Shown here piece after piece: positions 15,354-22,871 of a stretch of 64,000 nucleotides of DNA. Each line of letters opens with the position of its first letter. Within the stretch, counting starts at the first letter, position 1. The notes below the pieces were generated by a model that saw only the letters and a list, made by a program, of their open reading frames with translations, ran no database searches and had not been told where the DNA came from. The translations under genes were made by a program, and so were the position numbers. This DNA is from JAGIBJ01 sp032119595. Lineage in GTDB: Bacteria > Actinomycetota > Thermoleophilia > Solirubrobacterales > Solirubrobacteraceae. Location: positions 62,001 through 126,000 of the forward strand of contig JAUMBQ010000006.1 of the NCBI GenBank assembly GCA_032119595.1, read 5' to 3'.

Positions 15354-16520
15354 ATGTCCGGCAAGAACCCTCGCTACCGCCGCTACCGCGGCGGAGCTTC
15401 CCCCACCACGCGCTCGGGCGACGATCCACTCGGCGAACTCCGCGACCTTCGGCGCGCAGAAAGTGGACGCCCAGGCCCCCTTCCCGGCGACACAGGTCGC
15501 AAGGACAACCGCGCGGACGGCCCACGCCGCGGCTCTGCCGAACCTTCCGCAGAGCGCCCCTCGAGGAGTCGCCCGTCGCTCTCACCACGACGCGCCTTCC
15601 GTCCCAGCCGGTCCCTTGGCCGTCGCCTGCTGCGCTGGTTCTTCGTGTGGGCGTTTGCGTGGGTCGCTGTGTCGGCGCTCCTCTTCCTCATCAGCGCGCA
15701 GTTCAACCAGGCCGATGTCGGGAGCGGCGGAGCACAGGTGCTCGGCGGCGGCGCGACCCCGCCAGTCGGCAAGTCGACGATTCTCGTGATCGGTTCCGAT
15801 CGGCGTCCGAAGAACTCGCAGGAACCGGGCGCGCAGACCTCGGGATACGGTCTCGCCGACTCGATCATGCTCCTGCGCGTCGGCGGCGGGAAACAGACCA
15901 AGCTCTCGATCGCGCGCGACACCATCGTGCCGGTTGAGGGCCATGGCAACGTGAAGATCAACTCGGCCTACGCGTACGGCGGGCCGGAGCTGCTGGTCAA
16001 GACCGTCGAGAGCTACACCGGTATCGACGTCAACCACGTGATGCAGATCGGCTTCGCCAGCTTCCCTGGACTGATCGACGCCATGGGCGGCATCACCTAC
16101 AAGGGATCGTGCGTGATCTCGAAGGTCAACGGCGGCTACAAGAACGGCGGCGTGACGCTCCGGATCAGAACCGGCGAGCGCGTCCACCTGAACGGGAAGC
16201 AGGCCCTCGCGCTCGCCCGCACCAGGAAGAACAAGTGCAATCTCGCGGAGGGCGACCTCACCCGCGCTCGCAGGCAGCAAAAGGTGCTCGCCGCGATGAA
16301 GCGCCGGGCGCTGTCACCGATCGGCTTCGTGCGTCTCCCGCTCATCGCGTGGGAGGCGCCGAAGACGATGAACTCCGACATGGCCGGCCCGCGTCTCATC
16401 GCGACGATGGCCGGCATGGCGTTCAGTAGTGGCGGCAAGACTCGTGTGCTCGGCACCGAGTCGGGATTCATCTCCGATGCCCAGAAGCAGCGCGAGGTGG
16501 AGCGGTTCCTGGCGGGCTGA
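15354..16520 (+). CDS. LytR-CpsA-Psr (LCP) family cell-wall polymer ligase
   Basis: 388 aa. A basic, disordered cytoplasmic N-terminus of about 90 residues is followed by one transmembrane helix (LRWFFVWAFAWVAVSALLFL) and the extracellular LCP domain. Key features are LVIGSDRRPKN, the pyrophosphate/lipid-binding arginine and aspartate in DSIMLLRV and IARDTIV, VKINSAYAYGG, and the second arginine cluster LARTRKNKCN...DLTRARRQQ. Known members transfer undecaprenyl-linked glycopolymers to peptidoglycan. In Actinomycetota the acceptor or donor may be arabinogalactan or teichoic-type polymers. It is transcribed divergently from glk. Confidence 0.92.
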   Translation: MSGKNPRYRRYRGGASPTTRSGDDPLGELRDLRRAESGRPGPLPGDTGRKDNRADGPRRGSAEPSAERPSRSRPSLSPRRAFRPSRSLGRRLLRWFFVWAFAWVAVSALLFLISAQFNQADVGSGGAQVLGGGATPPVGKSTILVIGSDRRPKNSQEPGAQTSGYGLADSIMLLRVGGGKQTKLSIARDTIVPVEGHGNVKINSAYAYGGPELLVKTVESYTGIDVNHVMQIGFASFPGLIDAMGGITYKGSCVISKVNGGYKNGGVTLRIRTGERVHLNGKQALALARTRKNKCNLAEGDLTRARRQQKVLAAMKRRALSPIGFVRLPLIAWEAPKTMNSDMAGPRLIATMAGMAFSSGGKTRVLGTESGFISDAQKQREVERFLAG

Positions 16521-16525
16521 CGCGC

Positions 16526-17728
16526 TCAGCACGCACGGGGCGCCGGGACGCCTTCCAGTCGCCGGGCGAGCCAGTCGATCGCCCTGGGTTCCTGGACGAG
16601 CTGGGTGGTGAAGTGCTCGCCGAGCGCGACCATCGTGAACTTCACATTCGCGCCCTTGCCCTGTGCACACCACCGGCGGCGAACTCCGGTCGTCTGATGC
16701 CATGAGAGCGCCTCGTCGAGCTGCCCGTGGTAGAGGTAGGCCGGGGCATCTGGCATGCCGTTGCCGACTTGGTTTTCCAAGAGACGGGCCTTCCACGGCG
16801 CCGTCTTGAGCGGGTTGCTCTTGGCGTACCAGGAGATGCGCTGCATCGTGAAGGCGGGTACCAACTGCTGGCACAGGTCTCGCTTCTGCTTGTACAGCCA
16901 TTTGCCGGCCGGGTTGAGGTAGCTCTGGAGCGCGAGTTCGGGGTAGGACGCGTCATAACCGAGTGCGGCGGCGAGCAGGACGCCGAAGAACAGCCCACCG
17001 TCCAGGTAGCGCGCTTGCGATCCTGGGTCCGACAGCATCGCGCCGGCAACGATGCCGCTCAACTTGACGTCAGGCGCGTATACGGGTGCCTGCTCGCCGG
17101 CCGAACCGACAGCGCCGCCACCCTGAGAGAAGCCGATCACTGCCGTTTTGCCGTCGGTCGGGAGACCCGTGCCCGGCAGGTTCCTGGCGGCGCGAATCGC
17201 ATCGAGCACGTTGCGTCCGAGTGCGACGTTCACGCCAAACGCATGGTCGCCGGGAGTGCCGAGCCCCTGGTAGTCCGTCACCGCGACGGCATACCCGCGA
17301 CGCAGGAGGTCAGACATCGTGCGCAGATCAGGCTCGGCTCCGGCCGCGAGCAACCTCGACGGCGCGCAGCTGTCGCCGATCCCGTGGTTCCCGACGCCGA
17401 CACCGACGATCGGGCGGCTCGAGGCATCGCCCGGCGGCAACAGGACGGAGCCGGAAACGGCGACCGGCTCGCCGAGCGCGGTCGTTGAGCGGTAGAGCAT
17501 GCGATAGCCGACGGTGCCGGCCGGAGGACGCGTGATGCCTTGGAACGACAGCCGCTCGGAGCGGATCACGTCGCCCGGGGCGCCCGGCCCAAGGGGCACG
17601 GGCGGTTCGTAGAACGTAGGACGTTCAGCCGCGCCAAACGCTGCGGCGGGCAGGAGCCCGGCGAGGATCGCGACGAGCGGGGTGATCGAGAGCCAGCGCG
17701 AGCGCCGGCATGGACGGACCTGGGACAA
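16526..17728 (-). CDS. Secreted LIP-family lipase/esterase, paralogue 1
   Basis: About 400 aa from a TTG at 17728, chosen because it aligns with the GTG starts of the two paralogues (LSQVR against VSQVR) and has GAGGAAG just upstream. The signal peptide is WLSITPLVAILAGLLPAAAFGA. The alpha/beta hydrolase has the nucleophile elbow IGFSQGGG, the acid region HGQLDEAL and the histidine region GEHFTTQLV. It belongs to the secretory lipase (LIP) family known from Candida and Actinomycetota. It is the most divergent of the three copies. Cysteines such as DSCAPSRLL and CQQL are probably disulfide-bonded. Confidence 0.86.
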   Translation of the reverse strand: MSQVRPCRRSRWLSITPLVAILAGLLPAAAFGAAERPTFYEPPVPLGPGAPGDVIRSERLSFQGITRPPAGTVGYRMLYRSTTALGEPVAVSGSVLLPPGDASSRPIVGVGVGNHGIGDSCAPSRLLAAGAEPDLRTMSDLLRRGYAVAVTDYQGLGTPGDHAFGVNVALGRNVLDAIRAARNLPGTGLPTDGKTAVIGFSQGGGAVGSAGEQAPVYAPDVKLSGIVAGAMLSDPGSQARYLDGGLFFGVLLAAALGYDASYPELALQSYLNPAGKWLYKQKRDLCQQLVPAFTMQRISWYAKSNPLKTAPWKARLLENQVGNGMPDAPAYLYHGQLDEALSWHQTTGVRRRWCAQGKGANVKFTMVALGEHFTTQLVQEPRAIDWLARRLEGVPAPRAC

Positions 17729-17798
17729 CGAACTTCCTCGTGGCGCCAGGACAGGCGCCGCACGTTTTGGCGCAGCGCGGGGTGACATCCGCGCAACG

Positions 17799-17824
17799 GT
17801 CACATCCGTGTGACTGCGGTCACT
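17799..17824. promoter_or_regulatory. CRP-like palindromes upstream of lipase 1
   Basis: TGTGA-N6-TCACT spans 17809-17824. An everted GTCAC-N6-GTGAC spans 17799-17814 and shares its GTGAC. They lie 71-96 nt upstream of the TTG start, a plausible activator position. The match to a CRP-type site is by motif only. Confidence 0.35.
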
Positions 17825-17872
17825 TTATCGAGTGGCACTCCAATTTGCCAGGAATTGGTCCGTAAACGGCAC

Positions 17873-17904
17873 GTGGCCCCCGGAGCGAACGCTCCGAGGG
17901 CCAC
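17873..17904 (-). terminator. Hairpin terminator after lipase 2
   Basis: Inverted repeat GTGGCCC-CCGGAGCG / CGCTCCG-A-GGGCCAC with a 2-nt tip and one bulge, 27 nt past the lipase 2 stop on the minus strand. There is no T-run. Confidence 0.65.
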
Positions 17905-17930
17905 GATGAAGCTGGTGATGCGGGATCGCG

Positions 17931-19244
17931 TCAGAGCTTCGGCACGGCGGCCGCAGCCTTCGCGTCTTCCTTGGCCTTGACCTGCGGGTTGTAGCCGCAG
18001 TTGCCCTTGTCGATCTTTCCGTCGATCTGCTGCTGCACCCACTTGGCGGCTTCGGGCATCCAGACCGGTCCTGCGGAAACGTGCTCCATCACGTACAGCC
18101 CGACGTGACGCAGCTGTGCGCCCTGGCCGCACCACTTGCGGCGCAGGCGCGTGGCCATCGAGTACGGCGCAGCCTGGTCGTAGACCGCGTGGAAGTTGTA
18201 GATCGGAATCTGCGGCGCGGCGTTGCCGAGCCCGTTCTCGTTCAGGCGAGCGACCCAGCGAGCATCGGAGTAGATGTCGATGTTGTCCTTGAGGTACTCG
18301 CGCGCCTTGTGGAAGGCAAGCGGGAAGATCTGCTCGATGCACGAGTTGTAGGTGATCTCGTTGATCTCGCGGCCCTTGTCGTTCAGGAGATCCTTGAGCT
18401 TCAGCTCGGGATACGCCGCGTCGTAGCCGGACGACGCCGCGATGTTGACCGACGAGAACAGCTTGCCGTCGTTGAACTTGGAGAACGTGAGCGGCTCGAT
18501 CGGCGCCCCACCCATCGCGGCGGCGGTGATCTTGAGCTCCGGTGCGTAGGTCGGCGCGATTTCGGCGGCCATGCCGACGGCGGCGCCACCCTGCGAGTAG
18601 CCGAACAGCGCGAGCGGACCCTCCTTCGGAAGGGCGGCAACCTCGAGGTTGCGAGCCGCACGAGCCATATCGAGCAGCGAGCGCGCCGAGGACTGCGTGA
18701 CCCCGAAGGTGTGGACCGACGGCGTGCCGAGGCCCTCGTAATCGGTCGACGCCACCGCGTAGCCGCGCTTGAGCATCGGGTCGCTGAGGGCAATCTCGCC
18801 GGTGTGACCGAAACGCAGGAGACGGGAGACGGCGCAGTTGTCGCCGAGGCCCTGGGCCTCGTTGCCGTAGGAGATCAGGGGGCGATTCGCGATGCCCTGC
18901 TTCGGGACTTCTTTCGGGATCAGGACCGTGCCGGTGACGGCGATCGGAGCCCCGGTCGCGCTCGTCGAGTGATACATCACCAGGTAGCCGGTGACGCCCT
19001 TGCGAGGCTTCGTGAACGCCTTCGCGAACGACATCTTCTCCCAACGGATGATGTCGCCCGGCTTGCCCGGCGGCAGCGGGTTCGGCGGGATGTAGAACTT
19101 GCCGTACGTCGGCTTCGGGAGGATGTCCTCGAGGCCGTTGAGTTCGACGATCTTCGCGCTGGCGCCGGCTGGCAGTGCCGCAGCAGCCACCACGGAGGCA
19201 GCGAGAGCAATGAGAGATCGGCGCATATGGCGGGCGTGGGACAC
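17931..19244 (-). CDS. Secreted LIP-family lipase/esterase, paralogue 2
   Basis: 437 aa from a GTG at 19244 with TAGGAG 4 nt upstream. The longer frame to 19394 lacks a ribosome-binding site. Signal peptide RRSLIALAASVVAAAALPAG, then the mature alpha/beta hydrolase with YGNEAQGLGDNCAVSRL, nucleophile elbow FGYSQGGAAVG, acid region FHAVYDQAAPYS and histidine region MEHVSAGPVWMPEA. It is much closer to paralogue 3 than to paralogue 1. It probably hydrolyses extracellular lipids or esters. Its upstream region carries palindromes (19331-19361). Confidence 0.88.
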   Translation of the reverse strand: MSHARHMRRSLIALAASVVAAAALPAGASAKIVELNGLEDILPKPTYGKFYIPPNPLPPGKPGDIIRWEKMSFAKAFTKPRKGVTGYLVMYHSTSATGAPIAVTGTVLIPKEVPKQGIANRPLISYGNEAQGLGDNCAVSRLLRFGHTGEIALSDPMLKRGYAVASTDYEGLGTPSVHTFGVTQSSARSLLDMARAARNLEVAALPKEGPLALFGYSQGGAAVGMAAEIAPTYAPELKITAAAMGGAPIEPLTFSKFNDGKLFSSVNIAASSGYDAAYPELKLKDLLNDKGREINEITYNSCIEQIFPLAFHKAREYLKDNIDIYSDARWVARLNENGLGNAAPQIPIYNFHAVYDQAAPYSMATRLRRKWCGQGAQLRHVGLYVMEHVSAGPVWMPEAAKWVQQQIDGKIDKGNCGYNPQVKAKEDAKAAAAVPKL

Positions 19245-19330
19245 AAGACTCCTACGGGGACAATGTCGGTTGCACTGCGAATCAGGCTGCCGCGCCGAAG
19301 CGCGTGCAAGATGGCGAGCCTTAAGGCAAC

Positions 19331-19361
19331 GTGACCGGCGCCACATTACCAACGGGTAATG
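19331..19361. promoter_or_regulatory. Operator-like palindromes upstream of lipase 2
   Basis: CATTACC-AACG-GGTAATG is a perfect 7-bp inverted repeat at 19344-19361. Next to it GTGA-N6-CCAC (19331-19344) is one mismatch from the CRP-like site found before lipase 1. Both are about 90-115 nt upstream of the GTG start. Confidence 0.35.
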
Positions 19362-19480
19362 CCAGCGACCAGCCGCTAGCCGTTTGTTGAGCATTGCTCA
19401 GGTTCTACAACCGGATTTCAGACCGACGCAGCCAAGTGGGCTGCGTCGATTCGAAACGCTTCGCTGCGCCTCTGCTCGGC

Positions 19481-20749
19481 CTACGGGGCCACAGGCTGGG
19501 GCGCATAGATGCCGCAGTTGCCCGAAGTGGGCTTGCCTTCCAGGCGCTGCTCGACCCACTCGGCCGCCTTCGGCATCCAAATCGGCCCGGTGGCGACATG
19601 CTCCCAGAACTGAACCGCGTCGAAGCGCAGGTTGGTGCCCGCGCCACACCACTGCTTGCGGAGCGTCTGCGCGGTGGAGAACGGTGAAGCCTCGTCGCCG
19701 ATGGCGTGGAAGAGCAGGGTCGGCACCTTGGGGTTCTTGTAGCCAAGCGTGTTCGCTTTGAAGCGCGCGAGCCACTTCGGGCTTTCCAGGATCGGGCTGG
19801 TCGTGTAGTCGGCCGTCTTGCGGAACGCGAGCGTGAAGATCGACTCGATGCAGGAGCCGTAGACATACGTCATGGCTTCCTTGCCCGCGAAGTTGAGGAA
19901 CGAGTAGAGGTCGAGTTCGGAGTAGGCAGCGTCGTACCCGGCGGCCGCCGCAAAGTTGACCGAGGAGAACGGTCCGCCATCGTTCTTCTTGACGAACGCG
20001 ACCGGCTCGATCGGAGGGCCACCCAGTGCGGCCGCAGTGAGCTTCACGTCGGGCGCGTATTCAGGCTGGATCTCCGCGGCGCTTCCGACGGCAGCTCCAC
20101 CCTGGGAGTATCCGAACAGCGCCACCTGCCCGTTCTTCGGGAGTTCTGCCGCCTGCAGATTCCGCGCGGCGCGCACGATGTCGAGCACGGCGTGCGCGGC
20201 CGAGGTCGTGACCCCGAACGTGTGGACCGCCGGGGTGCCGAGCCCCTCGTAGTCGGTCGATGCCACGGCGTACCCGCGCGCGAGCATCGGATCGATGAGC
20301 GCATGCTCGCCGGTATGGCCGTACCGCATGAGCCGCGACACGGCGCAGTTGTCGCCGAGGCCCTGGGCCTCGTTGCCGTAGCCGATGATCGGCCGGTTGG
20401 CGACGCCTTGCAGGGGCCGCTCGTTCGGGATCAGGACCGTCCCTGTGACCGCAACCGGTTCGCCGGTGGCACTCGTCGAGCGGTACATCACCATGTAGCC
20501 ACGCGTGTACCGGCGCGGCTTCGTCACGGCCTTGGAGAAGTCCATCTTCTGCCAGCGGATGAGGTCGCCAGGCTCACCAGGCGGCAGCGGCGACGGCGGG
20601 ATGTAGAACGCGCCCGGGTCCTGCGACGGCAGCAACTCAGGGAGCTCCGGAATGATTCCGGCGCTCGCGCCGGCCGGCGCGCCGACAAGCGCGACGGCAG
20701 CAACGCTCAGCGCAATAAGACTGCGCCGAATGAAACGGACCTGGGACAC
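19481..20749 (-). CDS. Secreted LIP-family lipase/esterase, paralogue 3
   Basis: 422 aa from a GTG at 20749 with TGGAGGAA 4-5 nt upstream, a decisive ribosome-binding site. Signal peptide SLIALSVAAVALVGAPAGAS. The same catalytic signatures as paralogue 2 are present: FGYSQGGAAVG, FHAIGDEASPFS and WEHVATGPIWMPKA, with YGNEAQGLGDNCAVSRL near-identical. Cysteines are conserved, suggesting the same disulfides. There is no terminator between it and lipase 2 and the spacing is 236 nt, so separate promoters are likely. Confidence 0.88.
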   Translation of the reverse strand: MSQVRFIRRSLIALSVAAVALVGAPAGASAGIIPELPELLPSQDPGAFYIPPSPLPPGEPGDLIRWQKMDFSKAVTKPRRYTRGYMVMYRSTSATGEPVAVTGTVLIPNERPLQGVANRPIIGYGNEAQGLGDNCAVSRLMRYGHTGEHALIDPMLARGYAVASTDYEGLGTPAVHTFGVTTSAAHAVLDIVRAARNLQAAELPKNGQVALFGYSQGGAAVGSAAEIQPEYAPDVKLTAAALGGPPIEPVAFVKKNDGGPFSSVNFAAAAGYDAAYSELDLYSFLNFAGKEAMTYVYGSCIESIFTLAFRKTADYTTSPILESPKWLARFKANTLGYKNPKVPTLLFHAIGDEASPFSTAQTLRKQWCGAGTNLRFDAVQFWEHVATGPIWMPKAAEWVEQRLEGKPTSGNCGIYAPQPVAP

Positions 20750-20949
20750 GGGTTCCTCCAACGGATCGCCATGACGGACATCCCCTGCGTCGACGGAAGG
20801 CGCCACAGAGGTTCACGGCGTACTGCGGGCCACGCTAGCAACCGACCCTCTATGAACACAACGTTCCGGGCGCCCAGAAAATGAAGCCGATTCCCCGTTG
20901 GACTACGGACCGACGCGCAAACGCCGGTCGGCGCTGAGTGTTTCGCGCG

Positions 20950-21318
20950 TCAGGAGCTGGTCGAGGAACTCGAAGAGCCCCCGGACGACCCGGACGACGA
21001 GCCACCGGACGACCCGGACGACGAGCCACTGGACGACCCGGACGACGAGCCACTGGACGACGAGCCGGACGACGACGCGCTGTCGCTGCTCGACTTGCTC
21101 GACGCGGCGGAATCCTGTGCGGCCTTCTCGCGGTTGCGGTTCTTGGTGCCGTAGTCGGTGTTGTGGAAGCCCGAGCCCTTGAAGTGAATCGCGGGCGCGC
21201 TCAGGACACGCTGCACCGGGACCCCGGTGTCGGGGTCGACCGTGAGCGCATCGTCGGCGAACTTCTGCAAGACCTCGAAGGTCGTTCCGTCCGGACGGCG
21301 GTACTCGTAGATCGGCAT
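20950..21318 (-). CDS. FmdB-like small protein without zinc-ribbon cysteines, Ser/Gly tail
   Basis: 122 aa. The N-terminal 70 residues align with the FmdB putative regulatory protein family: MPIYEYRRPDGTTFEVLQ, then LTVDPDTGVPVQRVLS, then FKGSGFHNTDYG. Family members normally have CxxC pairs around the YEYxCxxC and CPxCG positions, and all four cysteines are absent here. The last 45 residues are almost pure serine and glycine, encoded by short DNA repeats. The start is supported by TATACT 9 nt upstream. Function is unknown even in canonical members. This copy cannot bind zinc in the usual way. Confidence 0.82.
   Translation of the reverse strand: MPIYEYRRPDGTTFEVLQKFADDALTVDPDTGVPVQRVLSAPAIHFKGSGFHNTDYGTKNRNREKAAQDSAASSKSSSDSASSSGSSSSGSSSGSSSGSSSGSSGGSSSGSSGGSSSSSTSS
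20955..21072. repeat. Short-period repeats encoding the Ser/Gly tail
   Basis: GACGACCCGGACGACGAGCC-type units repeat across the C-terminal coding region of the FmdB-like gene. On the minus strand they read as GSS/SSG codons. Such tracts change length easily by slippage and are also prone to misassembly. Confidence 0.7.
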
Positions 21319-21327
21319 GGACGATCG

Positions 21328-21333
21328 AGTATA
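21328..21333 (-). promoter_or_regulatory. -10 box TATACT for the FmdB-like gene
   Basis: Minus-strand TATACT, 9 nt before the ATG at 21318, without a ribosome-binding site. Confidence 0.5.
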
Positions 21334-21385
21334 GGAACGCCGGTACCTCGGCGCGTCCTGCGTGCGGTCACCGGGCGCGCTCGTC

Positions 21386-21391
21386 TAGTCT
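21386..21391 (+). promoter_or_regulatory. -10 box TAGTCT for glyS
   Basis: TAGTCT ends 7 nt before the GTG start of glyS at 21399. Leaderless start predicted. Confidence 0.5.
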
Positions 21392-21398
21392 GGCCCGC

Positions 21399-22787
21399 GT
21401 GCCCAGCGATTCCGTGACCATGGACAAGATCGTGGCGCTCTGCAAGCGCCGCGGATTTATCTTCCCCAGCTCAGAGATCTACGGCGGGGTGGGTTCGACG
21501 TACGACTTCGGGCACTACGGCGTCCTCTTGAAGACCAACGTCAAGAACGCCTGGTGGCGCGCGATGCTCGAGGAGCGCGACGACATCGTCGCCCTCGACT
21601 CAGCGATCCTCCAGCACCCGCGCGTGTGGGAGGCCTCGGGCCATCTCGCCGGCTTCAGCGACCCGATGGTCGACTGCAAGACCTGCGGCCACCGCTTCCG
21701 CGCCGATCACCTCGAAGAGAAGAAGGCCGATCTCACCTGCCCGCGCAAGCCGAGCAAGCTCGCCGGCGAGGGCCCGGAGTGCGACCTCACCGAGGCCCGC
21801 GACTTCAACCTGATGTTCAAGACGCAGGTCGGCGCCGTGGAATCGACCGCCTCGGTGGCCTACTTGCGCCCTGAGACGGCCCAGGGCATCTTCATCAACT
21901 TCAAGAACGTGCTCCAGTTCGCGCGCAAGAAGCCCCCGTTCGGCATCGCGCAGGTGGGCAAGTCGTTCCGCAACGAGATCACGCCCGGCAACTTCATCTT
22001 CCGCACGCGCGAGTTCGAGCAGATGGAGATGGAGTTCTTCGTCCCACCGGCCGAGGTGAATGACTGGTATGAGCATTGGAAGAAGGAGCGCTACGGCTGG
22101 TACGTGCGCTACGGCATCCGCCCGGATCACCTCAAGATGCGTGAGCACGACGCCGACGAGCTGAGCCACTACTCCTCCGGTACCGCCGACGTGGAGTACC
22201 TCTTCCCGATTGGCTGGAGCGAGCTTGAGGGTGTCGCGAACCGCGGCGACTTCGACCTCACCCAGCACACCGAGTATTCCGGCGAGAAGCTCGAGTACTT
22301 CGACGGCTCCACGAAGGAGCGCTACACGCCGCACGTGATCGAGCCGGCCGCCGGCGCCGACCGCGCGACGCTCGCCTTCCTCGTCGATGCGTACGACGAG
22401 GAGCTGCTCGACAACGGCGAAACGCGCGTGGTCCTGCGCCTGCACCCGCAGCTCGCGCCGATCACCGCCGCGATCCTGCCGCTCGTGCGGAAGGACGGCC
22501 AGCCGGAGGTGGCGCAGGAGATTCGCGAGAACCTCCGCGGCATCGTCCGCACCGAGTACGACGAGGGCGGCACGGTCGGCAAGCGCTACCGCCGCCATGA
22601 CGAGATCGGCACGCCGTGGTGCGTCACCGTCGACCACCAGACGCTCGAGGACCGCACGGTCACCGTCCGCGAGCGCGACTCGCTCGAGCAGTCGCGCGTT
22701 GCCATTGCCGACCTCCCGGGCTGGTTCGCCCAGCGCCTCGCGCAGCCCTGGACCTCCCCGAAGCTCAGCGCCCCCGAGGCCTCCTGA
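21399..22787 (+). CDS. glyS: Glycyl-tRNA synthetase (homodimer type)
   Basis: 462 aa, the single-chain class II enzyme used by Actinomycetota rather than the alpha2/beta2 form. N-terminal GFIFPSSEIYGG and STYDFGHYGVLLK, a zinc-binding insertion (CKTCGHRFR with a later CP), motif 2 region FRNEITPGNFIFRTREFEQ, and the C-terminal anticodon-binding domain starting near LHPQLAPITAAI. The start is a GTG placed by the -10 box, and an ATG seven codons in is the alternative. Its TGA overlaps a tiny ORF leading into an ABC transporter operon. Confidence 0.96.
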   Translation: MPSDSVTMDKIVALCKRRGFIFPSSEIYGGVGSTYDFGHYGVLLKTNVKNAWWRAMLEERDDIVALDSAILQHPRVWEASGHLAGFSDPMVDCKTCGHRFRADHLEEKKADLTCPRKPSKLAGEGPECDLTEARDFNLMFKTQVGAVESTASVAYLRPETAQGIFINFKNVLQFARKKPPFGIAQVGKSFRNEITPGNFIFRTREFEQMEMEFFVPPAEVNDWYEHWKKERYGWYVRYGIRPDHLKMREHDADELSHYSSGTADVEYLFPIGWSELEGVANRGDFDLTQHTEYSGEKLEYFDGSTKERYTPHVIEPAAGADRATLAFLVDAYDEELLDNGETRVVLRLHPQLAPITAAILPLVRKDGQPEVAQEIRENLRGIVRTEYDEGGTVGKRYRRHDEIGTPWCVTVDHQTLEDRTVTVRERDSLEQSRVAIADLPGWFAQRLAQPWTSPKLSAPEAS

Positions 22788-22825
22788 TGATCCTTGCCAC
22801 CAAACGACACCTGGAGCCCACGTAA
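22787..22825 (+). CDS. Tiny ORF 1 (MILATKRHLEPT), possible leader peptide
   Basis: A 12-codon ORF whose ATG overlaps the glyS TGA (TGATG). Its TAA overlaps the ATG of the next tiny ORF by one base (TAATG). It ends in EPT, like the next one. It may be a coupling or leader peptide, or merely the by-product of a duplicated translation start. Confidence 0.3.
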   Translation: MILATKRHLEPT

Positions 22826-22871
22826 TGGGTCAGATCAACGCACGCATCGCGGAGCCCACGTAATGGGTCAG
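22813..22871 (+). repeat. Duplicated ribosome-binding site and start module
   Basis: A block reading GGAGCCCACGTAATGGGTCA plus G occurs at 22813-22833 and again at 22851-22871, 38 bp apart. It carries GGAG, an 8-nt spacer and an ATG. The second copy starts the substrate-binding protein. Confidence 0.9.
22825..22863 (+). CDS. Tiny ORF 2 (MGQINARIAEPT), possible leader peptide
   Basis: A 12-codon ORF of exactly the same length as tiny ORF 1. It starts from the first duplicated GGAG-ATG module and ends with TAA overlapping the ATG of the substrate-binding protein (TAATG). The first three residues, MGQ, equal those of the downstream protein because of the duplication. Confidence 0.3.
   Translation: MGQINARIAEPT

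Noticed and set aside
17729..17803. ATG-initiated longer form of lipase 1
   Set aside because: It has no ribosome-binding site, and the TTG at 17728 aligns with the starts of the two paralogues and follows GAGGAAG.
22387..22863. Longer overlapping frames reading through the end of glyS into the tiny ORFs
   Set aside because: These are out-of-frame shadows of glyS. Only their last 12 codons, with separate start codons, are of interest.
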